Positions 18,499 to 27,292 of a DNA stretch of 64,000 nt are shown here, piece after piece. Location of the stretch: contig NZ_CADIJM010000002.1 of assembly GCF_902859585.1 (NCBI RefSeq), forward strand, positions 186,001 to 250,000, given 5' to 3'. Made by a program: the position numbers and the translations under genes. Every line of letters begins with the position of its first letter. Positions within the stretch are counted from its first letter, which is position 1. The notes beneath the pieces were generated by a model. That model ran no database searches. It was not told the origin of the DNA and worked only from the letters and a program-made list of their open reading frames with translations. The stretch is from Achromobacter animicus (GTDB taxonomy: Bacteria > Pseudomonadota > Gammaproteobacteria > Burkholderiales > Burkholderiaceae_B).

Positions 18499-19380
18499 AT
18501 GTCCCTGAATTCCGATGCCTTGCGCCTGTTCCTTGGCGTGGTCGACGCCGGCTCCCTCAGCGCCGCAGCCGAAATGCTCGGCCAGACCGCATCCGGCGTC
18601 AGCCGTGGCCTGCATCGGCTTGAAGAAGACCTGGGCGTCACGCTGCTGAACCGCACCACGCGCCGCATGGAGCTGACCGAAGAAGGCCGGCACTTTCTGC
18701 CGAAGGCGCGGCAGATCGTGGCGGCGCTGGAAGAGGCCGAGGAGTGCATGCGCATGGTCCACCAGCGGCCCGCGGGCCGTTTGCGCGTGGACGCGTCGGT
18801 GCCGGTGATGCTGCACTGCGTGGTGCCGCACGTCGCCGAGTTCCGGCGCGCGTATCCGGAGATTTCGCTGGAACTGACCAGCAACGATCGCATCGTGGAT
18901 TTGATGGAGCATCGCACCGATGTTGCGCTGCGCATGGGGCCGCTGACCGATTCCACGCTGCATGCGCGCGCACTGCGGCCGTCGCCGCGCTGGATGATGG
19001 CCAGTCCCGATTACATCGCTCGGCGTGGCGCGCCGCGCACGGTGGGGGATCTGGCGGACCACGAATTGCTGGGATTCACCCAGCCGGAAAGCCTGAACCT
19101 CTGGCCATTGCGCCATGCCGGCGGTTCAAGTTTTCAGGCGACGCCGACGCTTGCGACGTCCAGCGGCGAGACGCAGCGGCAGCTGGCGCTGCGCGGCGTC
19201 GGCATCGCGTGCCTGTCGGACTTTGTCGTGCGCGAGGATATCGCGGCCGGGCGCCTGGTGAAGGTGCTGGAAAGCGAGTACACCGATCACCTGCAGCCGA
19301 TGCACGCGGTGTATCACCGCAACACGCAGCTATCGCGGCGCATTGCGTGTTTTCTGGATTTTTACGCGGGTCGGATTTGA
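18499..19380 (+). CDS. LysR-family transcriptional regulator
   Basis: 293 residues, DmlR/YafC-like branch. The helix-turn-helix is in LFLGVVDAGSLSAAAEMLG (about 9-27) with TASGVSRGLHRLEEDLG after it, and the effector domain starts near GRLRVDASVPV. A strong AAGGAG precedes ATG 18499. It lies 19 bp after hipA on the same strand but is unrelated by function. No obvious target: the next genes face it and are separated by palindromic repeats. Confidence 0.93.
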   Translation: MSLNSDALRLFLGVVDAGSLSAAAEMLGQTASGVSRGLHRLEEDLGVTLLNRTTRRMELTEEGRHFLPKARQIVAALEEAEECMRMVHQRPAGRLRVDASVPVMLHCVVPHVAEFRRAYPEISLELTSNDRIVDLMEHRTDVALRMGPLTDSTLHARALRPSPRWMMASPDYIARRGAPRTVGDLADHELLGFTQPESLNLWPLRHAGGSSFQATPTLATSSGETQRQLALRGVGIACLSDFVVREDIAAGRLVKVLESEYTDHLQPMHAVYHRNTQLSRRIACFLDFYAGRI

Positions 19381-19406
19381 GGGGGGCGCGGCGGAGTAAT
19401 GCGCCA

Positions 19407-19494
19407 GTGTCAGACACCCGGGTTGAGACTCGTCAGCCTGAACCGATGCCGCAAGGGTGTCTGACACCGATGAACGACGACGGTGTCCGACACC
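19407..19494. repeat. Cluster of three GTGTCnGACAC palindromes
   Basis: GTGTC-a-GACAC at 19407-19417, GGTGTC-t-GACACC at 19456-19468 and GGTGTC-c-GACACC at 19482-19494, lying between the convergent LysR and dihydrolipoyl dehydrogenase genes. Centre spacings are 50 and 26 bp. The second is followed by GATG, as is the middle unit of a like-built cluster at 60225-60312. Confidence 0.8.
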
Positions 19495-19506
19495 CGTCGA
19501 CAACCG

Positions 19507-20904
19507 CTACGCGTGCAGTGCCCGTCCAAATGCCGCCAGCACAGATTCATGCAGCGTTTCCGATAGCGTCGGATGCGCGAACACGGTGTGCATCAAGTCC
19601 TCTTCGGTGGCCTCCAACGACGCTGCCACGCCATAGCCCGTGATCAGCTCGGACGCCTCCGGATGGATGATATGCGCGCCCAGCAGTTCGCCTGACTTGG
19701 CGTCGAACACCGTCTTGACGAGCCCCTGATCCTCGCCCATCGCAATCGCCTTGCCGTTGCCGGCGAAGGTGAATTTCCCGACACGGATCTCGCCGCCGGT
19801 CTTCGTGACGTGTTCACGCGCGCGGGCTTCGGTCATGCCGATGCTGGCAACCTGCGGATAGGAATACGTGCAGGCGGGAATGCGCAGCGGATCGATGGCA
19901 TGCACCGGCAACCCGGCGATGGCCTCCACGCACAGTACCGCTTCGTGGCTGGCCTTGTGAGCAAGCCATGGCGCGCCGGCCACGTCGCCGATCGCGTAGA
20001 CGCCCGGCTCGCCGGTGCGGCACAGGCCGTCGGTGTCGATGTGCGTCTTTTCGACTTTGACGCGTGTCTTTTCCAGGCCAAGATTCTCGACGTTGCCGAC
20101 AATGCCGGCGGCGACGATGACGCGGTCGAACGTCTCTTCGATCTTTTTGCCGTCATGCTCCAACGTCACCTTGACGCCGTCGGCAGTGGTCGACGAGGCC
20201 GTCACGGCGCAACGGGTCAGCACGCGGATACCTTGCTTCTCAAAGGCCTTGCGCGCCAACTGGGAGATCTCGGCGTCTTCCTGCGGCAGGATCTCCGGCG
20301 TCATGTCGATCAGCGTGACCTCTGCGCCCACCGCTCGATAGAAGCTGGCGAACTCGGCGCCGATGGCGCCCGCGCCCACGACCAGCAGCGACTTCGGGAT
20401 TTCGGTCGGGACCAGCGCCTGGCGGTAGGCCCAGATGCGTTCGCCGATGGGCAGCGCCGGCAGTTCGCGAGCACGTGCGCCGGTGGCCAGGATGATGTGC
20501 TTGGCCGACAGGGTGGCGCCGTTGTCCAGCGCCAACTTGCCGGACCCGGCAAGCCGCGCGCTGGCCGCGAACACCGTCACGCCATTCTTCTTCATCAAGT
20601 GCGCCACGCCCTGGCCCAGCCGGCCGGCCACCTTGCGTGACCGGGCGACCATCGCGGCCAGATCGGGACGCGCTTCTGCCGCGCCCGTCACGCCGTAGTG
20701 CGCGGCCTCGCGGCAGGCGCGCAGCACGGTTGCGCTGTGCAGCAAGGCCTTGGTGGGAATGCAGCCCCAGTTCAGGCAGATGCCGCCCAATTCAGCGCGC
20801 TCGACCAGCGCGACCGACAAGCCAAGCTGCGCGCCGCGGATCGCGGCGACATAGCCGCCCGGCCCGCCGCCCACCACCACCAGATCAAAACTCGTCTTCG
20901 TCAT
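19507..20904 (-). CDS. lpdA: Dihydrolipoyl dehydrogenase (E3)
   Basis: 465-residue flavoprotein disulfide reductase that reoxidises the lipoyl groups of the neighbouring E2 with NAD+. FAD-binding VVVGGGPGGYVAAIRGAQLG is at the N-terminus, the redox pair is in GGICLNWGCIPTK, an NAD-binding LLVVGAGAIGAEFASFY sits mid-protein, YAIGDVAGAPWLAHKA follows, and the active-site H-PTLSE segment is near the C-terminus. I chose ATG 20904; a GTG at 20916, overlapping the E2 stop, is possible. Last gene of the catabolic operon. Confidence 0.95.
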   Translation of the reverse strand: MTKTSFDLVVVGGGPGGYVAAIRGAQLGLSVALVERAELGGICLNWGCIPTKALLHSATVLRACREAAHYGVTGAAEARPDLAAMVARSRKVAGRLGQGVAHLMKKNGVTVFAASARLAGSGKLALDNGATLSAKHIILATGARARELPALPIGERIWAYRQALVPTEIPKSLLVVGAGAIGAEFASFYRAVGAEVTLIDMTPEILPQEDAEISQLARKAFEKQGIRVLTRCAVTASSTTADGVKVTLEHDGKKIEETFDRVIVAAGIVGNVENLGLEKTRVKVEKTHIDTDGLCRTGEPGVYAIGDVAGAPWLAHKASHEAVLCVEAIAGLPVHAIDPLRIPACTYSYPQVASIGMTEARAREHVTKTGGEIRVGKFTFAGNGKAIAMGEDQGLVKTVFDAKSGELLGAHIIHPEASELITGYGVAASLEATEEDLMHTVFAHPTLSETLHESVLAAFGRALHA

Positions 20905-20912
20905 GGCGGGGC

Positions 20913-22274
20913 TCACAGCAGGATGCGCACGGGGTTTTCGATCAGCGCGCGGAAGGCGGCCAGCCAGCGTGCGCCGACCGCGCCGTCCACGACGCGATGG
21001 TCGGCCGACAGCGTCACCGTCATCAGGGTGGCGGCAACCAGCTGTCCGTCGGCGTCGACCACCGGCCGGCGTTCGGCCGCGCCGACGGCCAGGATGGCGG
21101 CCTGCGGCGGATTGATGATGGCGGCGAACTGGCTGATGCCGTACATGCCCAGGTTGCTGACCGTCAGCGAGCCGCCGGTGAACTCCTCGGGCTTTAAGCG
21201 GTTGACCTTGGCGCGCTTGGCCAGTTCGACGATCTCTGCCGCGACGGCGGCCAGGGACTTCACGTCGGCGTCGCGCACGATGGGCGTGACCAGGCCGCCG
21301 TCGGTAGCGACCGCCACCGAGATGTCCGCGCCGGCGTGATACTCGATGTCGTCGTCGTGCCAGGACGCGTTGACCTCGGGCACCTCGCGCAGCGCCAGCG
21401 CGGCGGCGCGGACGATGAAGTCATTGACCGACAACTTCACCGCGCCGCCGTGGTTGGCCTGCGCGCGCAGGGCCAGCAGCGCGTCCATGCGGCAGTCGAC
21501 GGTCAGGTAGAAGTGCGGCACGTGCTGCTTGCTTTCGGTAAGGCGGCGCGCAATGGCGCGGCGCATGCCGGTGTGCGGCACGCGGCGCGCGGCGGGGCGA
21601 CCGGCGAGCGGCGCAGTGGCGGGCGCTGCGGCTGGCGCGCGGTCACGCGCCGACTCAACATCGCGCCGCACAATGCGGCCATGCGGACCGGTTCCGGTGA
21701 CGCCCAGCAGGTCGACGTGCCATTGCGCGGCAAGACGCCGCGCGACGGGGCTGGCGAAGAGGCGGCCGCCGGGAACGGCAGCGGTCGATGAGGCAGATGC
21801 GGAAGCGCTGCCGGCTTGCTGCGAAACAGTGGCAGCGCCGGACGCGACGTTGCCGGCCATAGCCATTTGCCCTGTCGGCGCTCCGGCGTTCGGTGTCCCG
21901 CCGGCCGACGCTGCACCAGCCGACGTTCCGCCCGCCGCCGAGGCCGCCCCAGCCGACGCTCCAGCAGCCGATTCCGTCGCCGCCGCGCCACCCTGCTCAG
22001 CCAGCGCACGATCAATCGCCGCCGCGTCTTCACCATCCGCGATCAGCACGCCGATCACGGTGTTGATCGGCACCGACGCCGGCCCGGCCTGGACCACGAT
22101 GCGGCCCAGCACGCCGGCCTGTTCGGCGTTGATCTCGACGATGGCCTTTTCGGTTTCGATTTCCGCCAGCGCATCGCCGACGGCAACGCGGTCGCCTTCC
22201 TGCTTGAGCCACTGATGCAGGATGCCGCCCGAGGCGTCGGCGGCTACGGATGGGAGTTTGATGAGGGTTGCCAC
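20913..22274 (-). CDS. 2-oxo acid dehydrogenase dihydrolipoamide acyltransferase (E2)
   Basis: 453 residues from GTG 22274, preceded by GGAAG. One lipoyl domain carries ETEKA with Lys43 as the lipoylation site. A long Ala/Gly/Ser linker (about 95-160) follows, then a peripheral subunit-binding domain (FASPVARRLAAQW, GPHGRIVRRDVE), and the catalytic domain ends with the acyltransferase motif DHRVVDG. It carries the acyl group from the E1 next door to CoA. The family includes pyruvate, branched-chain and acetoin complexes; which one applies cannot be decided from E2 alone. Confidence 0.93.
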   Translation of the reverse strand: MATLIKLPSVAADASGGILHQWLKQEGDRVAVGDALAEIETEKAIVEINAEQAGVLGRIVVQAGPASVPINTVIGVLIADGEDAAAIDRALAEQGGAAATESAAGASAGAASAAGGTSAGAASAGGTPNAGAPTGQMAMAGNVASGAATVSQQAGSASASASSTAAVPGGRLFASPVARRLAAQWHVDLLGVTGTGPHGRIVRRDVESARDRAPAAAPATAPLAGRPAARRVPHTGMRRAIARRLTESKQHVPHFYLTVDCRMDALLALRAQANHGGAVKLSVNDFIVRAAALALREVPEVNASWHDDDIEYHAGADISVAVATDGGLVTPIVRDADVKSLAAVAAEIVELAKRAKVNRLKPEEFTGGSLTVSNLGMYGISQFAAIINPPQAAILAVGAAERRPVVDADGQLVAATLMTVTLSADHRVVDGAVGARWLAAFRALIENPVRILL

Positions 22275-22284
22275 GATGTTCTTC

Positions 22285-22773
22285 CTATTCAGCGGCGCCG
22301 GCCAGGTCGGGCCGGTACGCGGCGGGGTCGTCGTATTCGACGAGTTCGAGCACATTGCCTTCGGGGTCACGGAAGAAGGCGAGCCACGTGCCAGGCCGCA
22401 CTTCCATGGGCGCGGGCGCGCTGTCGAAGACGACGCCCTTCGATTCCAGATCGCGCACCACGCCGCGCAGGTCGCGCACGATGAAGGTGAGGTAGGCGGC
22501 GCCCTGGCGGTCCAGAATCGCCGCGCCGCGCACGGCGGGTTCAGGGGCAACGGCCGGTTGCAGCAGCTTGATGCGCTCGCCGTACGGCGTCTGCAGGCGC
22601 GCGACGTCGTAGCCGTGCGCCGTGAGGCCCGTTGCCCGCGCCTTGTCGGCGGGCACCGTCACGCGGTTCACCAGCGTCAATCCCAGGACGCCGGTGTAGA
22701 ACGCGGCCAGCGCATCCAGATCCGCGCAGCAGATGCCGACCTCCATCGGCACGGTCATGTGCACGCCGCTCAT
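22285..22773 (-). CDS. VOC-family (glyoxalase-like) protein embedded between E1 and E2
   Basis: 162 residues with the paired beta-alpha-beta-beta-beta units of the vicinal oxygen chelate fold: VGICCADLDALAAFYTGVLGL near the N-terminus, and FRDPEGNVLELVEYDDP with the typical metal-ligand Glu near the C-terminus. ATG 22773 overlaps the E1 stop (ATGA), and the E2 start follows 10 bp later. Such proteins may be dioxygenases, isomerases, epimerases or lyases. Its placement inside an E1-E2 pair suggests it acts on the pathway intermediate, perhaps as an epimerase or isomerase; this is inference. Confidence 0.85.
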   Translation of the reverse strand: MSGVHMTVPMEVGICCADLDALAAFYTGVLGLTLVNRVTVPADKARATGLTAHGYDVARLQTPYGERIKLLQPAVAPEPAVRGAAILDRQGAAYLTFIVRDLRGVVRDLESKGVVFDSAPAPMEVRPGTWLAFFRDPEGNVLELVEYDDPAAYRPDLAGAAE

Positions 22774-24953
22774 GACTGCTCTCCAAGATCGGCCAGCACG
22801 TCGGCCAGGCCCGCCATCACCTCGTCGGTGTCGGCGAACGCCGCGCGTTCCAGCACCTTCGAGATGCTGGGGGAGGCCTCGCCGCCGGTGACGCGCTTGA
22901 CCGGCTGGTCCAGCCAGTCGAAGTAGCGGCGCTGGATCTCGTCGGCCAGCATGGCGCCGTAGGACGTGCCGCGCGCGCCTTGCTCCACGATCAGCACATT
23001 ATTAGTTTTCTGGATGCTGGCGCCGATGGTGTCCCAGTCCACGCTGGCGCGGTCCAGCGTGCGCAGGTCGATGACTTCGGCGTCCACGCCCGCCTGTTCG
23101 GCGGCCGCCAGCGCGCGGCTGACCATGGACAAGTACGTCAGGATGGTGACCTTGCCGCCTTCGCGGCGCACTTGTGCGCGGCCGAAGGGAATGGCGTAGT
23201 CCAGGTCGCCGTCGGGCACGTCGCCCGACGACGCATACAGATCCACGTGCTCGATGACCAGCACCGGATCCTTGGACGCCAGCGCCGTGTTCATCAGGCC
23301 CACGTAGTCGTGCGGCGTGGACGGGGCAACGATGCGCCAGCCGGGCGCCGTGGCGAAGATGCCGGCCGGGTCCATCGAATGCTGCGAGCCGTAGCCCGTG
23401 CCCATCGCGACCTTGGTGCGCAGCACGAACGGCACGTCGATGTCGCCGCCGAACATGTGACGCGCCTTGCCGATCTGGTTGAAGATCTGGTCGGCCGCGA
23501 CCCACATGAAGTCCGGGTACATGAATTCCACGACGGGCTTGTAGCGGCCGTCCATCGCCAGCCCGCCGCCCAGTCCGGCAAAGGCGTTTTCCGAGATCGG
23601 CGTGCCCAGCACGCGGTCCGGGTACTTGTCCTTCAAGCCGCGCGTGGCGCCGTTGGTGCCGCCCTTCAGGCGGTGCACGTCCTCGCCCAGTACGACGACG
23701 CCGGGGTCGGTTTCCATGCGGCGGTCCAGCACGTCGGCCACCGCATCGACGAACTTGCGCGTCACCTTCGCGCCGGTGTGATCGGCGGCTTCCTGGTAGC
23801 GCAGGCCTTCCAGTTCCGAGCCATCGCTGCGCAGGCCCACGTCGCGGAAATTAGGGCTGGGCCACAGGTCGGCGCGCACGCGGCGCTTGCCGCCGTCCGC
23901 CGCTTCCGTCAGGCGGCCGGACACGTCCTTCATCACGTCCTTGCAGCGCTGGCGCAGGGCATCCACCTCGGCCTGCGTGACGAGCTTGCGGGCGATCATT
24001 TCCGAGGCGATGCGGTCCAGCGGATCGCGCTGGCGCCACTGCGCCTCTTCGTCCTTGGTGCGGTAGCCGAAGGCGCTGCCGGGGAAGGGACCGTTCTGGT
24101 GGAAGAAGCGGTAGACGTCCACTTCGACAATGGTCGGACCGTTGCCGGCACGCATGTGCGCAACGGCTTCCGACATGGCCAGGTGCACGGCCAGCGGATC
24201 CATGCCGTCGACTTTCCAGGACGGGATGTTGAAGGCCAGCCCGCGCGCGGACAGGCGCGGCTCGGCGGTGGACTCTTCCACGGTGGTGGACACGGCGTAG
24301 CGGTTGTTCTCGATGAAGAAGCACAGCGGCGTCTTCCACGCGGCGGTCAGGTTCATCGTTTCCAGGACCGACCCGATGTTGACCGCGCCGTCGCCAAAGT
24401 ACGTGACGGCTACGCGGTCCGTGCCCGCATGCTTGTGCGCCCAGCCCGCGCCGGCGGCCAGCGGCACGCCGCCGCCAACGATCGCGTTGGTGCCCAATGC
24501 GCCGGCTTCCAGCCAGCGCAAGTGCATGCTGCCGCCGCGGCCGCGGCAGTAGCCGTTGGCCAGGCCCATGATCTCGGCCAGCGTCTTGTGCAGGACTTCG
24601 TCGATGGCGGGCGTCAGCGGGTTGCGCGGATCCAGTCCAAGCGGCGCGACGTGTTGCAGCGCCTTCGCCAGGAACTGGTGATGGCCGCGATGCGAGCCGT
24701 TGATCTGGTCGCCTGCGCCCAGGGCCAGCACCGAACCGACGGCGCCGCCTTCCTGGCCCACCGACGAGTGCGCGGGGCCGTGTACCAGGCCTTCGGCGGC
24801 CAGCTCCAGCACGGCTTCCTCGAAAGCGCGGATCCAGTGCAGTTGGGTCAGCATCGTGCCGAGCAGCGCGGGGTCAGCCTGCTGCCAGTCCGAGGCCTCG
24901 GCCGTCAGTTGCCGCCAGGGCGCCTGGGGCTCAAGCGGTTGGTAGGTGGCCAT
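22770..24953 (-). CDS. Thiamine-dependent 2-oxo acid dehydrogenase E1, fused alpha and beta subunits
   Basis: 727 residues joining an E1-alpha module (about 1-390) to an E1-beta module (about 395-727) in one chain. The thiamine diphosphate motif runs from GDG (187-189) to NN (216-217), preceded by a GSHRGHHQFLAKAL segment and RGRGGSMHL. The beta part shows VVLGEDVHRLKGGTNGATRGL, PISENAFAGLGGGLAMDGRYKPVVEFMYPDF and a C-terminal TGGEASPS. It decarboxylates a 2-oxo acid and passes the acyl group to the E2 lipoyl arm. The fused form is less common than separate subunits. GGAG precedes ATG 24953. Substrate unknown. Confidence 0.93.
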   Translation of the reverse strand: MATYQPLEPQAPWRQLTAEASDWQQADPALLGTMLTQLHWIRAFEEAVLELAAEGLVHGPAHSSVGQEGGAVGSVLALGAGDQINGSHRGHHQFLAKALQHVAPLGLDPRNPLTPAIDEVLHKTLAEIMGLANGYCRGRGGSMHLRWLEAGALGTNAIVGGGVPLAAGAGWAHKHAGTDRVAVTYFGDGAVNIGSVLETMNLTAAWKTPLCFFIENNRYAVSTTVEESTAEPRLSARGLAFNIPSWKVDGMDPLAVHLAMSEAVAHMRAGNGPTIVEVDVYRFFHQNGPFPGSAFGYRTKDEEAQWRQRDPLDRIASEMIARKLVTQAEVDALRQRCKDVMKDVSGRLTEAADGGKRRVRADLWPSPNFRDVGLRSDGSELEGLRYQEAADHTGAKVTRKFVDAVADVLDRRMETDPGVVVLGEDVHRLKGGTNGATRGLKDKYPDRVLGTPISENAFAGLGGGLAMDGRYKPVVEFMYPDFMWVAADQIFNQIGKARHMFGGDIDVPFVLRTKVAMGTGYGSQHSMDPAGIFATAPGWRIVAPSTPHDYVGLMNTALASKDPVLVIEHVDLYASSGDVPDGDLDYAIPFGRAQVRREGGKVTILTYLSMVSRALAAAEQAGVDAEVIDLRTLDRASVDWDTIGASIQKTNNVLIVEQGARGTSYGAMLADEIQRRYFDWLDQPVKRVTGGEASPSISKVLERAAFADTDEVMAGLADVLADLGEQS

Positions 24954-24993
24954 GAATGAATCTCCAGAGTGTTTTTGTAAGCGTCGGGGGCAA

Positions 24994-25788
24994 TCAGAGG
25001 TAGCTGTAGCGGCTCCAGCCGCCGTCGGCCACCAGGGTGTGTCCGGTGATGTAGGCGGCCTGGCGCGACGCCAGGAAAACCGCCAGGTCGGCCATTTCGG
25101 CCGGTTGCGCCATGCGGCGTAGCGGCGTGCGTTGCTTGAGGCGTTCGGGATCCAGCCGGCCGCGCGCCGCCAGGTCGCGCACCAGGTCGGTTTCGACGTA
25201 CCCCGGCGCCAGCGCGTTGACGCGCACGCCCGACGGGCCCCATTCGACGGCCAGCGTCTCGGTCAGCAGCACCACCGCGCCCTTGGTGGCGCAGTAGGCC
25301 GCGCGGTCGGGGGCGGCCACCACGCCGTACATGGAGGCCAGGTTGATGATGCTGCCCGAGCCCGCGGGCACCATGCGCCGGCCCGCGGCCTGCGCGCACA
25401 GGAAGACGCCGGTCAGGTTGATGTCCACGGCGCGCCGCCATTCGTCCACGGTGACTTCCAGCGTGGGCTTGTTGGCCGAGATGCCGGCGTTGTTGACCAG
25501 CACGTCGATGCCGCCCCAGGTCTCGGCAACCTGCGCGAAGGCGCGTTCGACCGCGTCGGCGTCGGTGACGGACGCCTGCACGGCCATGGCCTGCGCGCCG
25601 GTTCCCGTTGCCGCCAGACTTGCGACAGCCGCCTCCAGCGCGGCGGCGTCCGTGTCCAGCAGCGCGACGCGCGCGCCCTGGCGCGCAAACGCCTGCGCCG
25701 TGCTGTAGCCGATGCCCTTCGCGCCGCCGGTGATGACGACCGTCTGGCCGCGCAGCTCCGGATGGATGACTTCAGTGGTGTTGTCCAC
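24994..25788 (-). CDS. Short-chain dehydrogenase/reductase
   Basis: 264 residues from GTG 25788 (an in-frame ATG at 25839 would overlap livF). Classical SDR: cofactor loop TGGAKGIG, NNAG, catalytic Ser in INLASMYG and YCATK for the Tyr-x3-Lys pair, then PGYVETD. It probably oxidises a secondary alcohol to the oxo compound used by the E1 directly downstream. Together with the facing SDR at 31381, two oxidation steps are available in the locus. Confidence 0.92.
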   Translation of the reverse strand: MDNTTEVIHPELRGQTVVITGGAKGIGYSTAQAFARQGARVALLDTDAAALEAAVASLAATGTGAQAMAVQASVTDADAVERAFAQVAETWGGIDVLVNNAGISANKPTLEVTVDEWRRAVDINLTGVFLCAQAAGRRMVPAGSGSIINLASMYGVVAAPDRAAYCATKGAVVLLTETLAVEWGPSGVRVNALAPGYVETDLVRDLAARGRLDPERLKQRTPLRRMAQPAEMADLAVFLASRQAAYITGHTLVADGGWSRYSYL

Positions 25789-25823
25789 AATGTGTGCCTG
25801 TAATGGATGAGTACGTAGGCCGG

Positions 25824-26543
25824 CTAGACCGCCAGCCATTCCTGGACGACGTCCTGGCGCTCATGAAGCTGCGCGGGCGGTCCTTCGAACACGATGCGGC
25901 CGTGGCCCATCACGCTCACGCGCGTGGACACCTTCAGCGCGATCGTCAGCTTCTGCTCGACCAGCACCACCGACACACCCTGCTTGTGGATATCCCGGAT
26001 GACGTCGGCGATCACCTCGACGATCTTGGGCGCCAGGCCTTCGGTGGGCTCGTCGATCAGGATGACCTTGGGGTTGCCCAGCAGCGAGCGGCACATGGTC
26101 AGCATCTGCTGCTCGCCGCCCGACAGGTTGCCGGCCTTCGTGCTGCTGCGTTCCTTCAGGCGCGGGAAGTAGTCGAACATCTGCGCCACGGTCCAGTACG
26201 GCGCATCATCGCGCCGGGGCTGCTCGCCCATGCGCAGGTTCTCGTCCACCGTCAGGTTGGCGAACACCTCGCGTTCCTCGGGCACGAAGGCCAGGCCGGC
26301 GCGCGCGATCTCGAAGGGACGCTTGTTGGTGATGTCGCGGCCTTCGATGGCGATGCGGCCGCCGGTCACGTCCACCAGTCCCATGATGCTTTTCATGGTG
26401 GTGGAGCGGCCCGCGCCGTTGCGGCCCAGCAGGCTGACCACTTCGCCGCGCCCGATCGACAGGTCGATGCCGTGCAGGATGTGGCTCTTGCCATAGTGGG
26501 CATGCACGCCCTGCAGCGACAAGAGGGGGGATTGCGTCGTCAT
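25824..26543 (-). CDS. livF: Branched-chain-type ABC transporter ATP-binding protein LivF, variant Walker A
   Basis: 239-residue ATPase of the Liv family. The Walker A loop reads GRNGAGRSTT: Arg46 replaces the normally invariant Lys (codon CGC). The signature LSGGEQQML, Walker B VILIDEPTEGLAP and the Q-loop region are normal. The start overlaps the livG stop (ATGA). It works in the cytosolic face of the transporter with LivG. The Lys-to-Arg change should weaken ATP hydrolysis, so LivG may be the main motor; alternatively this is a tolerated subfamily variant. Confidence 0.95.
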   Translation of the reverse strand: MTTQSPLLSLQGVHAHYGKSHILHGIDLSIGRGEVVSLLGRNGAGRSTTMKSIMGLVDVTGGRIAIEGRDITNKRPFEIARAGLAFVPEEREVFANLTVDENLRMGEQPRRDDAPYWTVAQMFDYFPRLKERSSTKAGNLSGGEQQMLTMCRSLLGNPKVILIDEPTEGLAPKIVEVIADVIRDIHKQGVSVVLVEQKLTIALKVSTRVSVMGHGRIVFEGPPAQLHERQDVVQEWLAV

Positions 26544-27292
26544 ACCGTTTCCTCTCCCAGGTAGGCCTCGCGCACGCGGGCGTCGCCGCGGATCGCGGCG
26601 GGTGTGCCGGTGGCCAGGATCTCGCCGTAGACCAGCACGCTGATGCGATCGGCCAGCGAGAACACCACCTGCATGTCGTGTTCGACGATCAGCAGGGTGC
26701 AGTCGCGCGTTACGTCCTTGATGAGTTCGACCGTGTAGTCGACCTCGTGCTGCGACATGCCGGCCATGGGTTCGTCCAGCAAAATTACCTTCGGGCGCGA
26801 CGCCAGCGTCATGCCGATTTCCAGCGAGCGCTGCTCGGAGTAGTTCAGGTCGCCGGCCGCCGTGTCCTGCTTGGCCGTCAACCGCACCTTTTCCAGCAGG
26901 CGGTCCACGTCTTCATTGACGGCGCGGTTGCGCGCAATCGGCCGCCAGAAGTTGTAGACCAGCCCGTGCATGCGCAGCACCGCCAGCCGCAGGTTCTCGC
27001 GCACCGACAGGCGCGGGAACACGTTGGTGATCTGGAACGAGCGCGCAAGGCCAAGCCGGTTGATGGCCTCGGGCGCCAGGCCGCCGATGGACCGCGAGCG
27101 CAGGCTGATGTCGCCCGACGTGGGCGCGAACGAGCCCGACATCAGGTGAAACAGCGTGGACTTGCCCGCGCCATTGGGGCCGATGACGGCGTGGCGTTCG
27201 CCGGCTTCGATCGCCAAGTTCACGCCGCGGATGATCTGCGCTTCACCAAAGGATTTGCGCACGTCGGTCAGGGTCAGGATCTCGTGGCTCAT
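26540..27292 (-). CDS. livG: Branched-chain-type ABC transporter ATP-binding protein LivG
   Basis: 250 residues with Walker A GPNGAGKSTL, signature LNYSEQRSLEI (a variant of LSGGQQ typical of LivG) and Walker B VILLDEPMAGMS, ending in the Liv-specific AYLGEETV. ATG 27292 overlaps the livM stop (ATGA) and its own stop overlaps livF. A much longer upstream reading frame here runs antiphase through livM and is not coding. Confidence 0.95.
   Translation of the reverse strand: MSHEILTLTDVRKSFGEAQIIRGVNLAIEAGERHAVIGPNGAGKSTLFHLMSGSFAPTSGDISLRSRSIGGLAPEAINRLGLARSFQITNVFPRLSVRENLRLAVLRMHGLVYNFWRPIARNRAVNEDVDRLLEKVRLTAKQDTAAGDLNYSEQRSLEIGMTLASRPKVILLDEPMAGMSQHEVDYTVELIKDVTRDCTLLIVEHDMQVVFSLADRISVLVYGEILATGTPAAIRGDARVREAYLGEETV

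Noticed and set aside
19407-19494. Bidirectional terminator between convergent LysR and lpdA genes
   Set aside because: Palindromes are short with a one-base centre and no T-runs, and similar units occur inside coding sequence elsewhere.
22980-24959. 659-codon open frame opposite the E1 gene
   Set aside because: His/Arg/Ala-rich antisense frame with no family features.
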